From assembly GCF_900465315.1 (NCBI RefSeq), contig NZ_UBIX01000006.1: a stretch of DNA of 64,000 nt; one strand, written 5' to 3'. This DNA comes from Asaia bogorensis_B. Its GTDB lineage: Bacteria > Pseudomonadota > Alphaproteobacteria > Acetobacterales > Acetobacteraceae. The notes beneath the pieces are model-generated. The model was not told the DNA's origin. It was given only the letters and a program-made list of their open reading frames with translations, and made no database searches. Made by a program: the position numbers and the translations under genes. Position 1 is the first letter of the stretch, and the number at the start of each line of letters is the position of its first letter. Positions 34,557 to 46,408 of this stretch are shown here, piece after piece.

Positions 34557-36542
34557 TCAGTGACGCGGCGAATAGAGCGTCGTCAGGCGGTCTGGGGTAT
34601 TGTCCACACGCTCAAGATGCGGGTAGCGCAGGCCGTCATGGTAGGGAATGGCCACGGTGCGGTAATGCTCGCCCGACTTGACCAGAAGCGTGATAGGCGC
34701 CTTGTCGGTTTTCGCGGCCTTGATGGCATCGATCAGGCCTTCGGGTGAGAACGTATCGCCATTGACGGCCACGATCTCGTCATGAATGGCCAGACCAGCC
34801 TTGTAGGCGGGGCTGTCCCAAGCGACCGTGCCGAGCTTGCCGTTCTTGGCACTGATGATCACACCCAGCGAGAAACGCAGGCTGAGGCGATGGCGGTTCT
34901 TGCCAGCCTGCGCCTCGAACGCGTTTTCCTTGTCGGTAAAGACCAGCTTGTAGCCACCGGCTTCGAGCCCACCCAAAGGCGCGCGCTTTTGCACGGTGCT
35001 GATGCGCTCATGCAGGAACTTCGCCCAGTCATAGGGCACGACCTTGTTCAGGGTCAGGACTACATCATCGAAGGTGTAGGTGCTGACGATGATGCTGCCG
35101 TTATTGGTGCCAAAGAACGCCTTGGCGAAATCGTCGAGCGATTTCGTGTCATGCGAAAGCTTGCGGATCATCATGTCGGCATCAAGCCAGACAAGCTGAC
35201 CTTCGACATAGTAATCTTCCGAGCGCTGATAGTCGCGCCAGGACTGGGGGGCACGCTGGGCGATGATCGGGTCATTGGTGGTGTCGGCCACCGGGCGCCA
35301 TGTCCGTCCGGCCTGGGCGTCGTAGCTGGCCGCCATCAGGGCGAGCGCCTCAAAACCCTGATCCTTCGATACCAGTCCGGAACGGGCCGCGAGGACATTG
35401 CCCCAGAACTGGGTCTGACCCTCATACACCCACAGCAGCGAGCCGCGCTGGGGCGAGTTGAAGGTAGGGCCGTACAGATCGGCCGGGCGGCGATACTTGC
35501 CGTTCCATGAATGGGTATATTCATGGGCCAGCAGGTCGCGCTGCGGGAAGGAGTGCTTCCAGTCCGTGAAGTAATCCTCGCTTACGCTGTCTTCGCTCGA
35601 CTGGTGATGCTCGAGCCCGATCCCGCCGAGTTCGTCCGTCAGCGCCATCAGGAAGTCGTAATGGGCGTAGTGCTGCGAGCCGAAAGTCAGAATGGCCTGC
35701 GTGACCAGATTGCGATGGATCTGCAATTCGGCATCGTCATAGGCCAGATCGCCCGGCTTGTCGGCCACCATGTTCAGTGTGACGGGCACGCCACCCGGTG
35801 CGTTGAGCGCAACCTTGCGGAAATAGGCCCCGGCGAAGATCGGTGAATCGACCAGCGTGTTATACGGCACCACGCCATAATTGAGGGTGTCGCCAGTTGC
35901 GTTGCCATTGGTGCGCAGCGCCGTTGCAGCTTGCCAGCCATGCGGCAGGGTCACGCTGGCCTGAACAGGGATGTTACGCGAGTAGTAGCCTGCCGGATAA
36001 AGCGAGACCTCGTTCCACTGCACATTGACGATATGAGGCGTCATGACCACGCGCCCTTCATCATCCGTCACCGGCGAAAGGAGCTTGAAGTCGAGGTCGA
36101 GCTGTGTCTGGTCCTTGGTGACGGGCACGTGGAAGGCAAACACATCCACCGGGTCGCGCAGCCAGGGAATGGTCTTGCCACCGGCGCTCGCGACCAGGCC
36201 ACCAAGCTGCATGATCGTGCCTTCCGGCGCATGACCGCCCGGTACCCATTTGGGATAAAGCAGTATCAGTTCACCGGCTTCGCGGGCACTCTGCGGCACG
36301 GGCACGGTCTCATGCATGGTCATGACATGATGATCCAGATCCGTGGCATTGACGCTCAGCTTGAGCGTGCCGGGAAAGGCAATGTCCTTGGGTTGCGGCA
36401 GGGGCGAAGGCAGCGGTGTGGCTTCCGGCTGCGGCTGGCCCTGTGCGGAGGCACTGGCCGGAGCCGCGAAAGCAGGCACGGCATGCGTGCCGAGAACGAG
36501 GGCAGCCAGAAATGTGCCCGCGCGAAAAAGGCGAATGGTCAA
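34557..36542 (-). CDS. Exported M61-family metallopeptidase with PDZ domain
   Basis: The 661-residue protein starts with a signal peptide (FLAALVLGTHAVPAFAAPA) and a Pro-rich linker. The M61 glycyl-aminopeptidase-like region has an N-terminal beta domain and the zinc motif HEYTHSWNGKYRRP around residues 338-351. The third ligand lies in LWVYEGQTQFWG. A PDZ domain follows (LGVIISAKNGKLGTVAWDSP, AGLAIHDEIVAVNGD) at about 555-620. Family members cleave N-terminal Gly or Ala with PDZ-assisted binding. It probably works in the periplasm. A terminator lies after the gene; putA is 216 bp upstream on the same strand. Confidence 0.9.
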   Translation of the reverse strand: MTIRLFRAGTFLAALVLGTHAVPAFAAPASASAQGQPQPEATPLPSPLPQPKDIAFPGTLKLSVNATDLDHHVMTMHETVPVPQSAREAGELILLYPKWVPGGHAPEGTIMQLGGLVASAGGKTIPWLRDPVDVFAFHVPVTKDQTQLDLDFKLLSPVTDDEGRVVMTPHIVNVQWNEVSLYPAGYYSRNIPVQASVTLPHGWQAATALRTNGNATGDTLNYGVVPYNTLVDSPIFAGAYFRKVALNAPGGVPVTLNMVADKPGDLAYDDAELQIHRNLVTQAILTFGSQHYAHYDFLMALTDELGGIGLEHHQSSEDSVSEDYFTDWKHSFPQRDLLAHEYTHSWNGKYRRPADLYGPTFNSPQRGSLLWVYEGQTQFWGNVLAARSGLVSKDQGFEALALMAASYDAQAGRTWRPVADTTNDPIIAQRAPQSWRDYQRSEDYYVEGQLVWLDADMMIRKLSHDTKSLDDFAKAFFGTNNGSIIVSTYTFDDVVLTLNKVVPYDWAKFLHERISTVQKRAPLGGLEAGGYKLVFTDKENAFEAQAGKNRHRLSLRFSLGVIISAKNGKLGTVAWDSPAYKAGLAIHDEIVAVNGDTFSPEGLIDAIKAAKTDKAPITLLVKSGEHYRTVAIPYHDGLRYPHLERVDNTPDRLTTLYSPRH

Positions 36543-36758
36543 GCGTGATACTCCACGAGATGTCGATCAATCATGTGTGTTCATCACCAAAGTGCAAACG
36601 CGCGCGGCTGACAACCCATATTCCGGGTTCGATATGATCCTTCCTCGAAAAATCCTGTGTTGTTCCAGCTTCCTGTTCCTTCGTCTGCCAGACATGCCGA
36701 GCTGGCAAATCAGGCCACAGGACCGGCAGGATTTCCGTAATTTTTAGGACACCACCGT

Positions 36759-39700
36759 TCAGGAATCCTGTTGTGTCAGCAGCGTGATATCACCACCGCA
36801 GGCGGCCTCGTTGGTCGTGATCACGGTTTCACTCAGCAACCACTCCGGGCGGACCGTATCCAGATCATAGACCGGGACCACCATGCCCTCGCGTGCCGTA
36901 ACGGTCAGGGCGGCCTGTTCGGCACTCTCTGCACCACGCTGGATGAGCATGGCGTCACATTCCGGCAGCGCACCGGGATCGACGCGCGTGATGACATTGG
37001 CCAGCTGACGAGAGACCTGCCTCAGCCACTCCACCGCGTTATCGGGAGCCAGAACCAGCACCTGATTCCCTGCGCCAAGCGCGAGCCCCACGGCGTGCAG
37101 CAGAGCAGGCCAGCTTTCGCAGGCACAGAGAATGACGCCCTTGGGGCGCAGCATATAGCGGCTGGTTTCTCCATTCGGGCCGGGCATATCGAGGGTGAGG
37201 CCGCATAATCTGTGTGCGATCACGGCTCTTACCCGGCGGGCCGAAGGCGGGTCCCGGGGTTCGAGAAAGGCAAGAAAGGCGCGCGCCGTGGCGGGGACAG
37301 GCGCCTCTGGCGGCGCTTCGAGCGGGCAGGGCGCGCCATGCATCAGGCGCGGAAGGAGCAGGGGACCACCCAGCTTGGGGCCCGAGCCGGAAAGCCCGCG
37401 CCCGCCGAAAGGTTCAGTCCCGACTCGTGCGCCGATGATGCCGCGATTGACATAGATATTGCCAGCGCGGCTGCGGGCACAGGCACGGTTGATACTCTCC
37501 TGGATACGGCTCTGCACACCAAAGGTCAGGGCATAGCCTGTGGCATTGAGTGCATCGATGACGCCGTCGAGCTCGTGTCGCGCATAGCGCCGGATATGCA
37601 GAACCGGGCCGAACACTTCCTGCCCGATATCGGCAACGCGGCCAATCTCGATAAGTGTGGGAGGGACGAAATGGCCCTTCAATGTCTCGACGCGCATGTC
37701 GGGCTGCCAGACGGGATAACCGGCGCGGCGCATCCGATCGACATGGGCTTCCACCCGAACACGCGCCCCGGCCGAAATCAGCGGGCCGATATCGCAGCAC
37801 AGCCTGTCCGGTGCGCCGAGGTGACGTTCGATAATGGCACCACGCAGACGTTCGATCAGCTCATCTGCGCCGTCTTCCTGCACCAGAAGGACGCGCAGAG
37901 AGGCGCTGCGCTGACCGGCACTGTCAAAGGCGGAGGTCATGATGTCGGGAATGACCTGATCGAGCGGTACGCTGCTATCGACGAGCATCGCATTCTGCCC
38001 GCTGGTATCGGACAGGAGGGGCACAGGCTGGCCGGTTCGCCCGGTGCGTCCCAGCAACTCGCGACTGATGGTCTTGGCCACAGCGGTCGAGCCAGTGAAC
38101 ATGACGCCGTCGATACGGGGGTCGGCCACCAGCGAAGCACCGACATTGCCTTCGCCTGGCAGGAGCTGGAGGGCCGCTGGCGGCAGGCCCGCCTCTATGA
38201 AAAGCGAGAGCAGATGGGCTGCGACAAGCGGTGTTTCTTCCGCAGGCTTGGCAATGACGGCATTGCCCCCAGCCAGGGCGACGGCAACCTGACCGGTAAA
38301 ACTGGCAACAGGGAAATTCCACGGGCTGATGCACAGTATCGTGCCAAGCGGTGCGCCGTGCCGCCCTGTTTCATCCAGCTGGCGCAGTTGCGCCGCATAG
38401 TAGCGCAGGAAATTCACGGCCTCGCAGAGTTCCTGCGTGGCATTGGCGAGCGTCTTTCCTGCTTCGCGAATCAGAAGTTCGAGCAGCGTCGCGTGATCCT
38501 GCTCGATGGCCACGGCGACCCGATCGAGACAGTCCGCGCGCTCCTGTGCGGTGGTGCGACGCCATATCTGCTCACCCTCGGCAGTATTGAGGGCGGCGTC
38601 GATATCGCGCGGTCTGGCATAGACGACGACACCAACATGATCGTCATGCGCCGCCGGATTGGTGATCGAGCGTGCGCGCCCTTCGGGCCTTGGCATGGCC
38701 GGACCGATGGGCATGGCCCTGAAAACACGGGGTGTCGCGGTAAATCCTGCAATCAGGTTTTCCAGATCGAGCGGGTTGTCGAGATCCGGCACGATGGCCC
38801 CCTGTCGTTCTGCCCCGTAGAGATCGGCAGGCAGGCTGAGCGACGGGTCCGGTGAGCCGTGGGGCAATGGTGCGCGTGCCAGCGTCACGGGATCGGCAAT
38901 GAGTGCATCAAGAGAGACGGCCCGGTTGGCAACCTGATTGATGAAGGAGGTAGGCGCGCCATTTTCGAGAAGGCGATGCACCAGATAAGGGCCAAGATGT
39001 GAATCGGCTCCAACAGGTGACAGGATACGACAGGTAGCGCTGCGCGGACGTGTCGAGACCAAAGGGGTATAGAGCGTTTCCCCCATGCCATGCAGGCAGC
39101 CGAATTCGTAAAGCCCCGGCCGCCATTCGGGCGCGATGGCGAGAATGGTCGCTATGCTGCGGGCATTATGGGTTGCGAATTGCGGGTAAAGCGCAGCCTC
39201 TTCTTCCAGGGTGCGACGGGCGCAGGCGATATAGCTGACGTCACTATGGCATTTGCGGGTAAAGACAGTGTAGTCGGCGTTTGCCCTGGCCTGGCTGTGC
39301 CGGATTTCCTCATCACGATAACTGCCCTTGACCAGGCGCAGTACCACACGCCGACGGGTCTCGCTGGCGAGCGCCACCAGATGCTCGATGAGGGGCAGGG
39401 ATCGCTTGTCATAGGCCTGTACGGTAAAGCCAAGACCGTTCCAGCCTGCAATTTCAGGGGCGTGACAGAGTGCATCGAACAGATCGAGGCACAGCTCGAG
39501 TTTGTCTCCTGTCTCGGCATCAAATTGCAGGATCACATTGGCTGCCATGGCACGTTGGGCCAGCATCACCAAAACAGGGAGGACCTCGTTCATGACGCGG
39601 TCGCGCTGGGTGGTCTCGAACCGGGGATGCAGTGAGGACAGCCGGAGCGACAGGGCAGGGCGCTCATACAGGGTCTGCCCCCTGCCATGCCGGCCGAGGG

Positions 39701-40376
39701 TCTCCACCATCGCCAATGCGTCATGGCATGCACGGTCGGCTTCTTCCGCCGTCTGGGCGCTGCCATGCAGGGATGCACAGGCCAGGCTGAAACCCTTCTG
39801 CTCTGCTGGACGATGGCGTCGCAGGGCCTGCCCGATGGTCTCTGCCAGAATGAACTGGCTGCCCATCATGCGTATGGCCTTCTCGACGCCATGGCGGATG
39901 AAAGGCGCTCCGCTGCGCATCGCAAGGCCGCGCAAACCGCCCGGGGCGGCGTGGAGCTTCGATGAGGTCGACATGGCCCAGCTTGCCGCATTCAGGAACA
40001 GGGGAGGCTCATCACCGCCATGATGATGCCAGTCACCCTGACCGATCTGGTCGCGTATCAGCGCGTCACGCGTGGCTGGGTCGGGGATGCGAAGGAGGGT
40101 GCCCGCGAGACAGAGCAATGCCTTGCCTTCGGGAGTGATGAGGGGGAACGCCTGCATCATGGTTTCGATGCCGTTTGTCTCGGCATGAGCGCGCCAATGG
40201 GTCGTGAGAGTGCGAGCCTGTGTCTCCGCCCGCTCGGTCAGGTTTTCCGGCAAGGTGGCCCGCGTGAGCAGCGCGGCAAAGGCTTCTGCCTCGGGGCGAC
40301 GCGCAGCATGGGCAATAGCCTCCCGCGAGGGCGACAGGGCCGGGCGTCGGGGGAGAAAGCTTGAGAACAAAGTCAT
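36759..40376 (-). CDS. putA: PutA-like proline dehydrogenase / aldehyde dehydrogenase, active sites altered
   Basis: The 1205-residue protein is collinear with bifunctional PutA, which oxidises proline to glutamate through P5C. The PRODH barrel spans about 170-480 (RLVKGSYRDEEIRH, QFATHNARS, EFGCLHGMGE). The ALDH domain spans about 560-1030 (ISPWNFPVASFTGQ, FTGSTAVAK, EVFGPVLH, PFGGRGLSGSGPK), and a C-terminal domain follows. No N-terminal DNA-binding ribbon is apparent. Several key residues differ from E. coli PutA: Arg245 for Lys329, Leu452 for Tyr540, His467 for Arg555. In the ALDH half the catalytic Cys of SAGQRCSALRVL is Ser824 and the preceding general base Glu is Asp790. Activity is doubtful. 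A small hairpin (40418-40437) lies in the 5' region. Confidence 0.85.
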   Translation of the reverse strand: MTLFSSFLPRRPALSPSREAIAHAARRPEAEAFAALLTRATLPENLTERAETQARTLTTHWRAHAETNGIETMMQAFPLITPEGKALLCLAGTLLRIPDPATRDALIRDQIGQGDWHHHGGDEPPLFLNAASWAMSTSSKLHAAPGGLRGLAMRSGAPFIRHGVEKAIRMMGSQFILAETIGQALRRHRPAEQKGFSLACASLHGSAQTAEEADRACHDALAMVETLGRHGRGQTLYERPALSLRLSSLHPRFETTQRDRVMNEVLPVLVMLAQRAMAANVILQFDAETGDKLELCLDLFDALCHAPEIAGWNGLGFTVQAYDKRSLPLIEHLVALASETRRRVVLRLVKGSYRDEEIRHSQARANADYTVFTRKCHSDVSYIACARRTLEEEAALYPQFATHNARSIATILAIAPEWRPGLYEFGCLHGMGETLYTPLVSTRPRSATCRILSPVGADSHLGPYLVHRLLENGAPTSFINQVANRAVSLDALIADPVTLARAPLPHGSPDPSLSLPADLYGAERQGAIVPDLDNPLDLENLIAGFTATPRVFRAMPIGPAMPRPEGRARSITNPAAHDDHVGVVVYARPRDIDAALNTAEGEQIWRRTTAQERADCLDRVAVAIEQDHATLLELLIREAGKTLANATQELCEAVNFLRYYAAQLRQLDETGRHGAPLGTILCISPWNFPVASFTGQVAVALAGGNAVIAKPAEETPLVAAHLLSLFIEAGLPPAALQLLPGEGNVGASLVADPRIDGVMFTGSTAVAKTISRELLGRTGRTGQPVPLLSDTSGQNAMLVDSSVPLDQVIPDIMTSAFDSAGQRSASLRVLLVQEDGADELIERLRGAIIERHLGAPDRLCCDIGPLISAGARVRVEAHVDRMRRAGYPVWQPDMRVETLKGHFVPPTLIEIGRVADIGQEVFGPVLHIRRYARHELDGVIDALNATGYALTFGVQSRIQESINRACARSRAGNIYVNRGIIGARVGTEPFGGRGLSGSGPKLGGPLLLPRLMHGAPCPLEAPPEAPVPATARAFLAFLEPRDPPSARRVRAVIAHRLCGLTLDMPGPNGETSRYMLRPKGVILCACESWPALLHAVGLALGAGNQVLVLAPDNAVEWLRQVSRQLANVITRVDPGALPECDAMLIQRGAESAEQAALTVTAREGMVVPVYDLDTVRPEWLLSETVITTNEAACGGDITLLTQQDS

Positions 40377-40609
40377 GCTGGCTCAGTCATGCAAATCGGG
40401 CGCGTCAATCATACGCCCCCCGCATCATTACGCGGGGATACGAAGCAGGCAGACTAGGCGAGGCCAAAGGGCAGGAAAACCCTTGCTGCGTTACGTTCCG
40501 GTCATGCGCGTAGCCAGATGTCAGAAACGCGTCCGGCGAGATAGTGGCTCACGACCTTGAGCAGATCCGGCTCACCGGAATGTCACGTTGACGTGTCAGA
40601 CAGGCGATA

Positions 40610-40912
40610 TCAGGGGTGACGATGCGTAAAGAGGCGCACATTGCGCTCTTCGATGCCGAATTCGCGCAGGGCGGCAGCAAATTTCTCGAAATGAGGCGTC
40701 TTGAGATGCGCCTCGAAGGCAGCGCGCCCTGTATAGACCTCGTGCAGGACAATAATGTCGGGAGCGTCCTGTTGGGTGAGCACATCGAAGGCCAGGCAGC
40801 CCTCCTCATCGGCAAGGGAGCGGTCGCTGTCATAACGGCAAATTTCGAGGAATTTATCAAAGTTTTCGGCCGGTGCGGCGAATTCAGCGATTACTGTGAA
40901 GCTCTCAGACAT
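40610..40912 (-). CDS. Antibiotic biosynthesis monooxygenase (ABM)-fold protein
   Basis: The 100-residue protein fits the dimeric alpha/beta ABM fold (FTVIAEFAAPAENFDKFLE, then DEEGCLAFDVLTQQ, IIVLHEVYTGRAAFEAHLKT and HFEKFAAAL). Such proteins include YgiN-type quinol monooxygenases and LsrG-like isomerases; no activity can be named. The ATG at 40912 is chosen because longer readings run antisense into the glycine riboswitch. The gene is divergent from gcvT, so its promoter region is shared with that of the gcv operon. Confidence 0.8.
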   Translation of the reverse strand: MSESFTVIAEFAAPAENFDKFLEICRYDSDRSLADEEGCLAFDVLTQQDAPDIIVLHEVYTGRAAFEAHLKTPHFEKFAAALREFGIEERNVRLFTHRHP

Positions 40913-40981
40913 GAGACGAATCCGATCAGTTTCCGGAATTGACTTTTCTGCCCCAATTCTGCGAAGAGTAAACACCGATTC

Positions 40982-41140
40982 ACGGGAGAGACCGGACAAT
41001 TTTTCCGGCGCCGAAGGAGCAACCGCCCCGGAAACTCTCAGGCAAAAGGACCGCGATCGGCTGGAACTTCTGGAGAGAGGCATCCCTGTGGGGTGTCCGC
41101 CGACGGGATAGCGATCTCAGGCAAAGGCGACAGAAGGGGC
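40982..41140 (+). promoter_or_regulatory. Tandem glycine riboswitch upstream of gcvT
   Basis: Two glycine aptamers stand one after the other. The first runs from GGGAGAGACC (about 40984) through GCGCCGAAGGAGCAA to ACTCTCAGGCAAAAGGACC (about 41052). The second runs from CTGGAGAGAGGC (about 41070) through GCCGACGGGATAGCGA to TCTCAGGCAAAGGCGACAGA (about 41135). The two aptamers respond to glycine and usually switch gcv genes on. A T6 run follows at 41146-41151, 30-odd bases ahead of the likely gcvT start, so the platform may work by termination or by masking the start. Confidence 0.95.
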
Positions 41141-41179
41141 GACGATTTTTTCGTTTTCTGCCTTGGGGGATTCCGCCCG

Positions 41180-42313
41180 TTGTCCGACGCGCTCTGTTTC
41201 ACGCCGCTCAATGACCTGCATATCGAACTTGGCGCCCGTATGGTGCCGTTCGCAGGCTATTCCATGCCCCTGCAATACCCGGCCGGGCTTATGGCAGAGC
41301 ACCTTCATACGCGCAAAAGCGCGGGGCTGTTCGATGTCTCCCATATGGGACAGCTGCGTATTACGCCCAAGCAGGGAACGCTGCACGATGCCGCCCTCGC
41401 GCTTGAGAGTCTGATTCCGGTCGATCTGGCAGGTCTGGGCGCCAACCGCCAGCGCTATGGCTTTCTCACCAACGACGCCGGCGGTATCCGTGACGATCTG
41501 ATGGTCGCCAATATGGGCGACTGGCTGTTCGTGGTGGTCAACGCCTCCTGCAAGGCTGCTGATACCGCGTTGATGGAAGCAGCCCTTGGGGATCGGGTGG
41601 TGATCGAGAAGCTCGATGACCGCGCCCTGCTGGCGCTTCAGGGCCCCGAGGCTGTCAACGTGCTTCAGGATCTCTGCCCCGAAGCCGCTGAGATGCGGTT
41701 CATGGATGCGATCGAGGCTGACATCGATGGCGTTGCCTGCACCCTGACCCGCTCGGGTTACACGGGTGAGGATGGCTACGAGATCGGCATCCCGGCCGAG
41801 CATGCCGAGCAGATTGCCCGTGCGCTTCTGGCAGATGAGCGCGTTCTACCTATCGGTCTGGGCGCGCGCGACAGCCTGCGTCTCGAGTCCGGTCTTTGCC
41901 TGTACGGCAATGACCTGGACGAAACCACCACACCCGTTGAAGCTGCCCTTGGCTGGGCTATGCAGAAGGCGCGCCGCGAAGGCGGGGCCCGTGCAGGGGG
42001 CTATCCGGGTGCTGACATCATCATGAAGCAGGCACGTGAGGGTGTTTCCCGCCTGCGCGTGGGTCTGGCAGCGGAAGGGCGTGCGCCCGTTCGCGCTGGC
42101 ACAGAACTATTTGCCGATGAGGCAGGCACGCAGAAGGTGGGTGTCGTCACCTCCGGTGCTTTTGGCCCCAGCATCAATGCCCCTGTGGCGATGGGTTATG
42201 TCGAGACGGCTCATGCCAGCCTCGGCACCACGCTTTACGGCGCCCTGCGCGGCAAGTTCGTGCCGGTTCAGGTGCGCGCCCTGCCTTTCGTCCCGCCTGG
42301 CTTCAAACGCTGA
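41180..42313 (+). CDS. gcvT: Glycine cleavage system T protein (aminomethyltransferase)
   Basis: GcvT takes the aminomethyl group from the lipoyl arm of GcvH and gives methylene-tetrahydrofolate and ammonia. The product has TPLNDLHIELGARMVPFAGY, then LFDVSHMGQLRI, SGYTGEDGYEI and LGARDSLRLESGLCLYGNDL, and a C-terminal barrel. I chose the TTG at 41180: it is preceded by a GGGGGA stretch, gives 377 residues, and starts the protein a few residues before the conserved TPLN. In-frame GTG/ATG codons upstream lie inside the riboswitch. It is the first gene of gcvT-gcvH-gcvP. Confidence 0.92.
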   Translation: MSDALCFTPLNDLHIELGARMVPFAGYSMPLQYPAGLMAEHLHTRKSAGLFDVSHMGQLRITPKQGTLHDAALALESLIPVDLAGLGANRQRYGFLTNDAGGIRDDLMVANMGDWLFVVVNASCKAADTALMEAALGDRVVIEKLDDRALLALQGPEAVNVLQDLCPEAAEMRFMDAIEADIDGVACTLTRSGYTGEDGYEIGIPAEHAEQIARALLADERVLPIGLGARDSLRLESGLCLYGNDLDETTTPVEAALGWAMQKARREGGARAGGYPGADIIMKQAREGVSRLRVGLAAEGRAPVRAGTELFADEAGTQKVGVVTSGAFGPSINAPVAMGYVETAHASLGTTLYGALRGKFVPVQVRALPFVPPGFKR

Positions 42314-42340
42314 AAACCGTCAACTGAGAGAACGCGAGCA

Positions 42341-42706
42341 ATGAGCACCACCTACTACACCCCGTCCCATGAATGGATCCGTCTCGAAGGCGATATCGCC
42401 ACGGTCGGCATCACGGCTCATGCTTCCGACGAACTCGGCGAGCTGGTTTTTGTGGAAGCCAAGGACGAAGGCACCGAAGTGCCGCAGGGTGAGCCTGCCG
42501 CCGTTGTCGAATCCGTCAAGGCCGCTTCGGACATCTATGCCCCGGTGAGCGGCGTTCTGGCCGGGTTCAACACCCGTCTTTCCGATGAGCCGACGCTGGT
42601 CGGTACCGATCCGGAAGGCGAGGGCTGGATCTTCAAGCTGCGCGTGAGCGACTCTGCCCAGCTCGAATCCCTGCTCGATGCGGATGCCTACAAGGCATCG
42701 CTCTGA
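42341..42706 (+). CDS. gcvH: Glycine cleavage system H protein
   Basis: The 121-residue lipoyl carrier shuttles the aminomethyl intermediate between GcvP and GcvT. It has YTPSHEWIRLEGD at the start, the GITAHASDELGELVFVEA stretch and the lipoylated Lys60 in ESVKAASDIYAP. A good ribosome binding site is seen (GAGAACG-like, plus AGAG) in the 27-bp gap after gcvT. Standard length and full conservation. Confidence 0.97.
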   Translation: MSTTYYTPSHEWIRLEGDIATVGITAHASDELGELVFVEAKDEGTEVPQGEPAAVVESVKAASDIYAPVSGVLAGFNTRLSDEPTLVGTDPEGEGWIFKLRVSDSAQLESLLDADAYKASL

Positions 42707-42846
42707 TCTGACCGCCGGGCTGGCTTGCCGGTCCGGCTCTTTCTGTACCGTCAGATCCGGATGGCCGGTCTGATGTTTCCTTCCGAGCACAGGGTGGCCC
42801 GTGCCGTCCTGACTCGTTTGCGTTCCTGACAAGGATCTGCCGAGAC

Positions 42847-45738
<2,892 letters not shown>

Positions 45739-45746
45739 GTCGGGTT

Positions 45747-45780
45747 GACCCTCGTTCCCTTTGAGGAGCGGGGGTCTTCT
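45747..45780 (+). terminator. Terminator of the gcv operon
   Basis: GACCCTCGTTC (45747-45757) pairs with GAGCGGGGGTC (45766-45776) with two G-T wobbles, and a T-rich TTCTATTTCT tract follows. It is 9 bp after the gcvP stop. Confidence 0.75.
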
Positions 45781-45910
45781 ATTTCTGGAAGAAAAAGAAG
45801 CAAAAAGACTTTTCTAGGTTTCGGCCGCAGGCATTCGATGATTCGGCGGTACCCCTGGACGAGCGACCGCGCTCTCGCGTGCTACCTTTGATGAAATCAG
45901 AAGTTTTTTG

Positions 45911-45931
45911 GTTCTTTTTTCAAAAAAGAAC
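45911..45931. repeat. A/T-only palindrome between gcvP and ybaK
   Basis: GTTCTTTTTT (45911-45920) and AAAAAAGAAC (45922-45931) form a perfect 10-bp inverted repeat with a single central base. It lies directly after the ybaK stop (minus strand) in an AT-rich stretch with another A-rich run at 45787-45807. It could end transcription from either side, though it lacks a GC stem. Confidence 0.55.
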
Positions 45932-45933
45932 GC

Positions 45934-46401
45934 TTACTTCGCATCCTGCCGCACATGGACCCAAACCCCGTCCGTCAGTTCGACAAGGCGTTGCGGGGTC
46001 ATGCGCACCGAGGCTGTGATCGATCCGGCGGCGGGGATGATTTCCTCGAAGGCACGTAAGGATTCATCGCAATAGACCGGGAGAGGTGCAGGCAGGCCAA
46101 AGGGGCAGACACCGCCCACCGGGTGACTGGTGACCTCCATCACAGCTTCGGGCCCCAGAAAGCGGGGCTTGCCGCCCAGAGCCTCGCGGGCGCGCTTGTT
46201 ATCGAGCCGCGCCGTACCTGCCATAACCACGAGAACGATACGCCCGCCCACATCCACGCAGAGGGTCTTGGCGATCTGGTCTGGTACAACACCGTGCACA
46301 TCGGCCGCTTCGAGAACGGTGGCGGTGCTGCGGCCGTCATCGATGATTGACAGATCGGGGGCGAGGCGGGCGAGTTCGTCGCGAACGGAGTCCAGGCTCA
46401 T
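45934..46401 (-). CDS. YbaK/EbsC-family aminoacyl-tRNA deacylase
   Basis: The 155-residue product has the YbaK/ProX editing-domain fold: VVPDQIAKTLCVDVGGRIVL, the RLDNKRAREALGGKPRFLGPE stretch split around its conserved Lys, and the VTSHPVGGVCPFGLPAPLPV core. Relatives hydrolyse mischarged Cys- or Ala-tRNA(Pro). Which tRNA is edited here is unknown. It follows the TonB-like gene by 7 bp on the minus strand and is probably co-transcribed with it. Confidence 0.88.
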   Translation of the reverse strand: MSLDSVRDELARLAPDLSIIDDGRSTATVLEAADVHGVVPDQIAKTLCVDVGGRIVLVVMAGTARLDNKRAREALGGKPRFLGPEAVMEVTSHPVGGVCPFGLPAPLPVYCDESLRAFEEIIPAAGSITASVRMTPQRLVELTDGVWVHVRQDAK

Positions 46402-46408
46402 ACGGGTC

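Noticed and set aside
36662..36678. LexA-like GTTC direct repeat
   Set aside because: The spacing is nine bases; the alphaproteobacterial LexA site has seven. No SOS gene is adjacent.
37212..38855. A 547-codon plus-strand frame inside putA
   Set aside because: It is antisense to a fully collinear PutA protein and shows no family features.
40418..40437. Hairpin (CCCCGC / GCGGGG) upstream of putA as a terminator or switch
   Set aside because: The stem is only 6 bp with an 8-nt loop and no T-run, so I do not assign a function.
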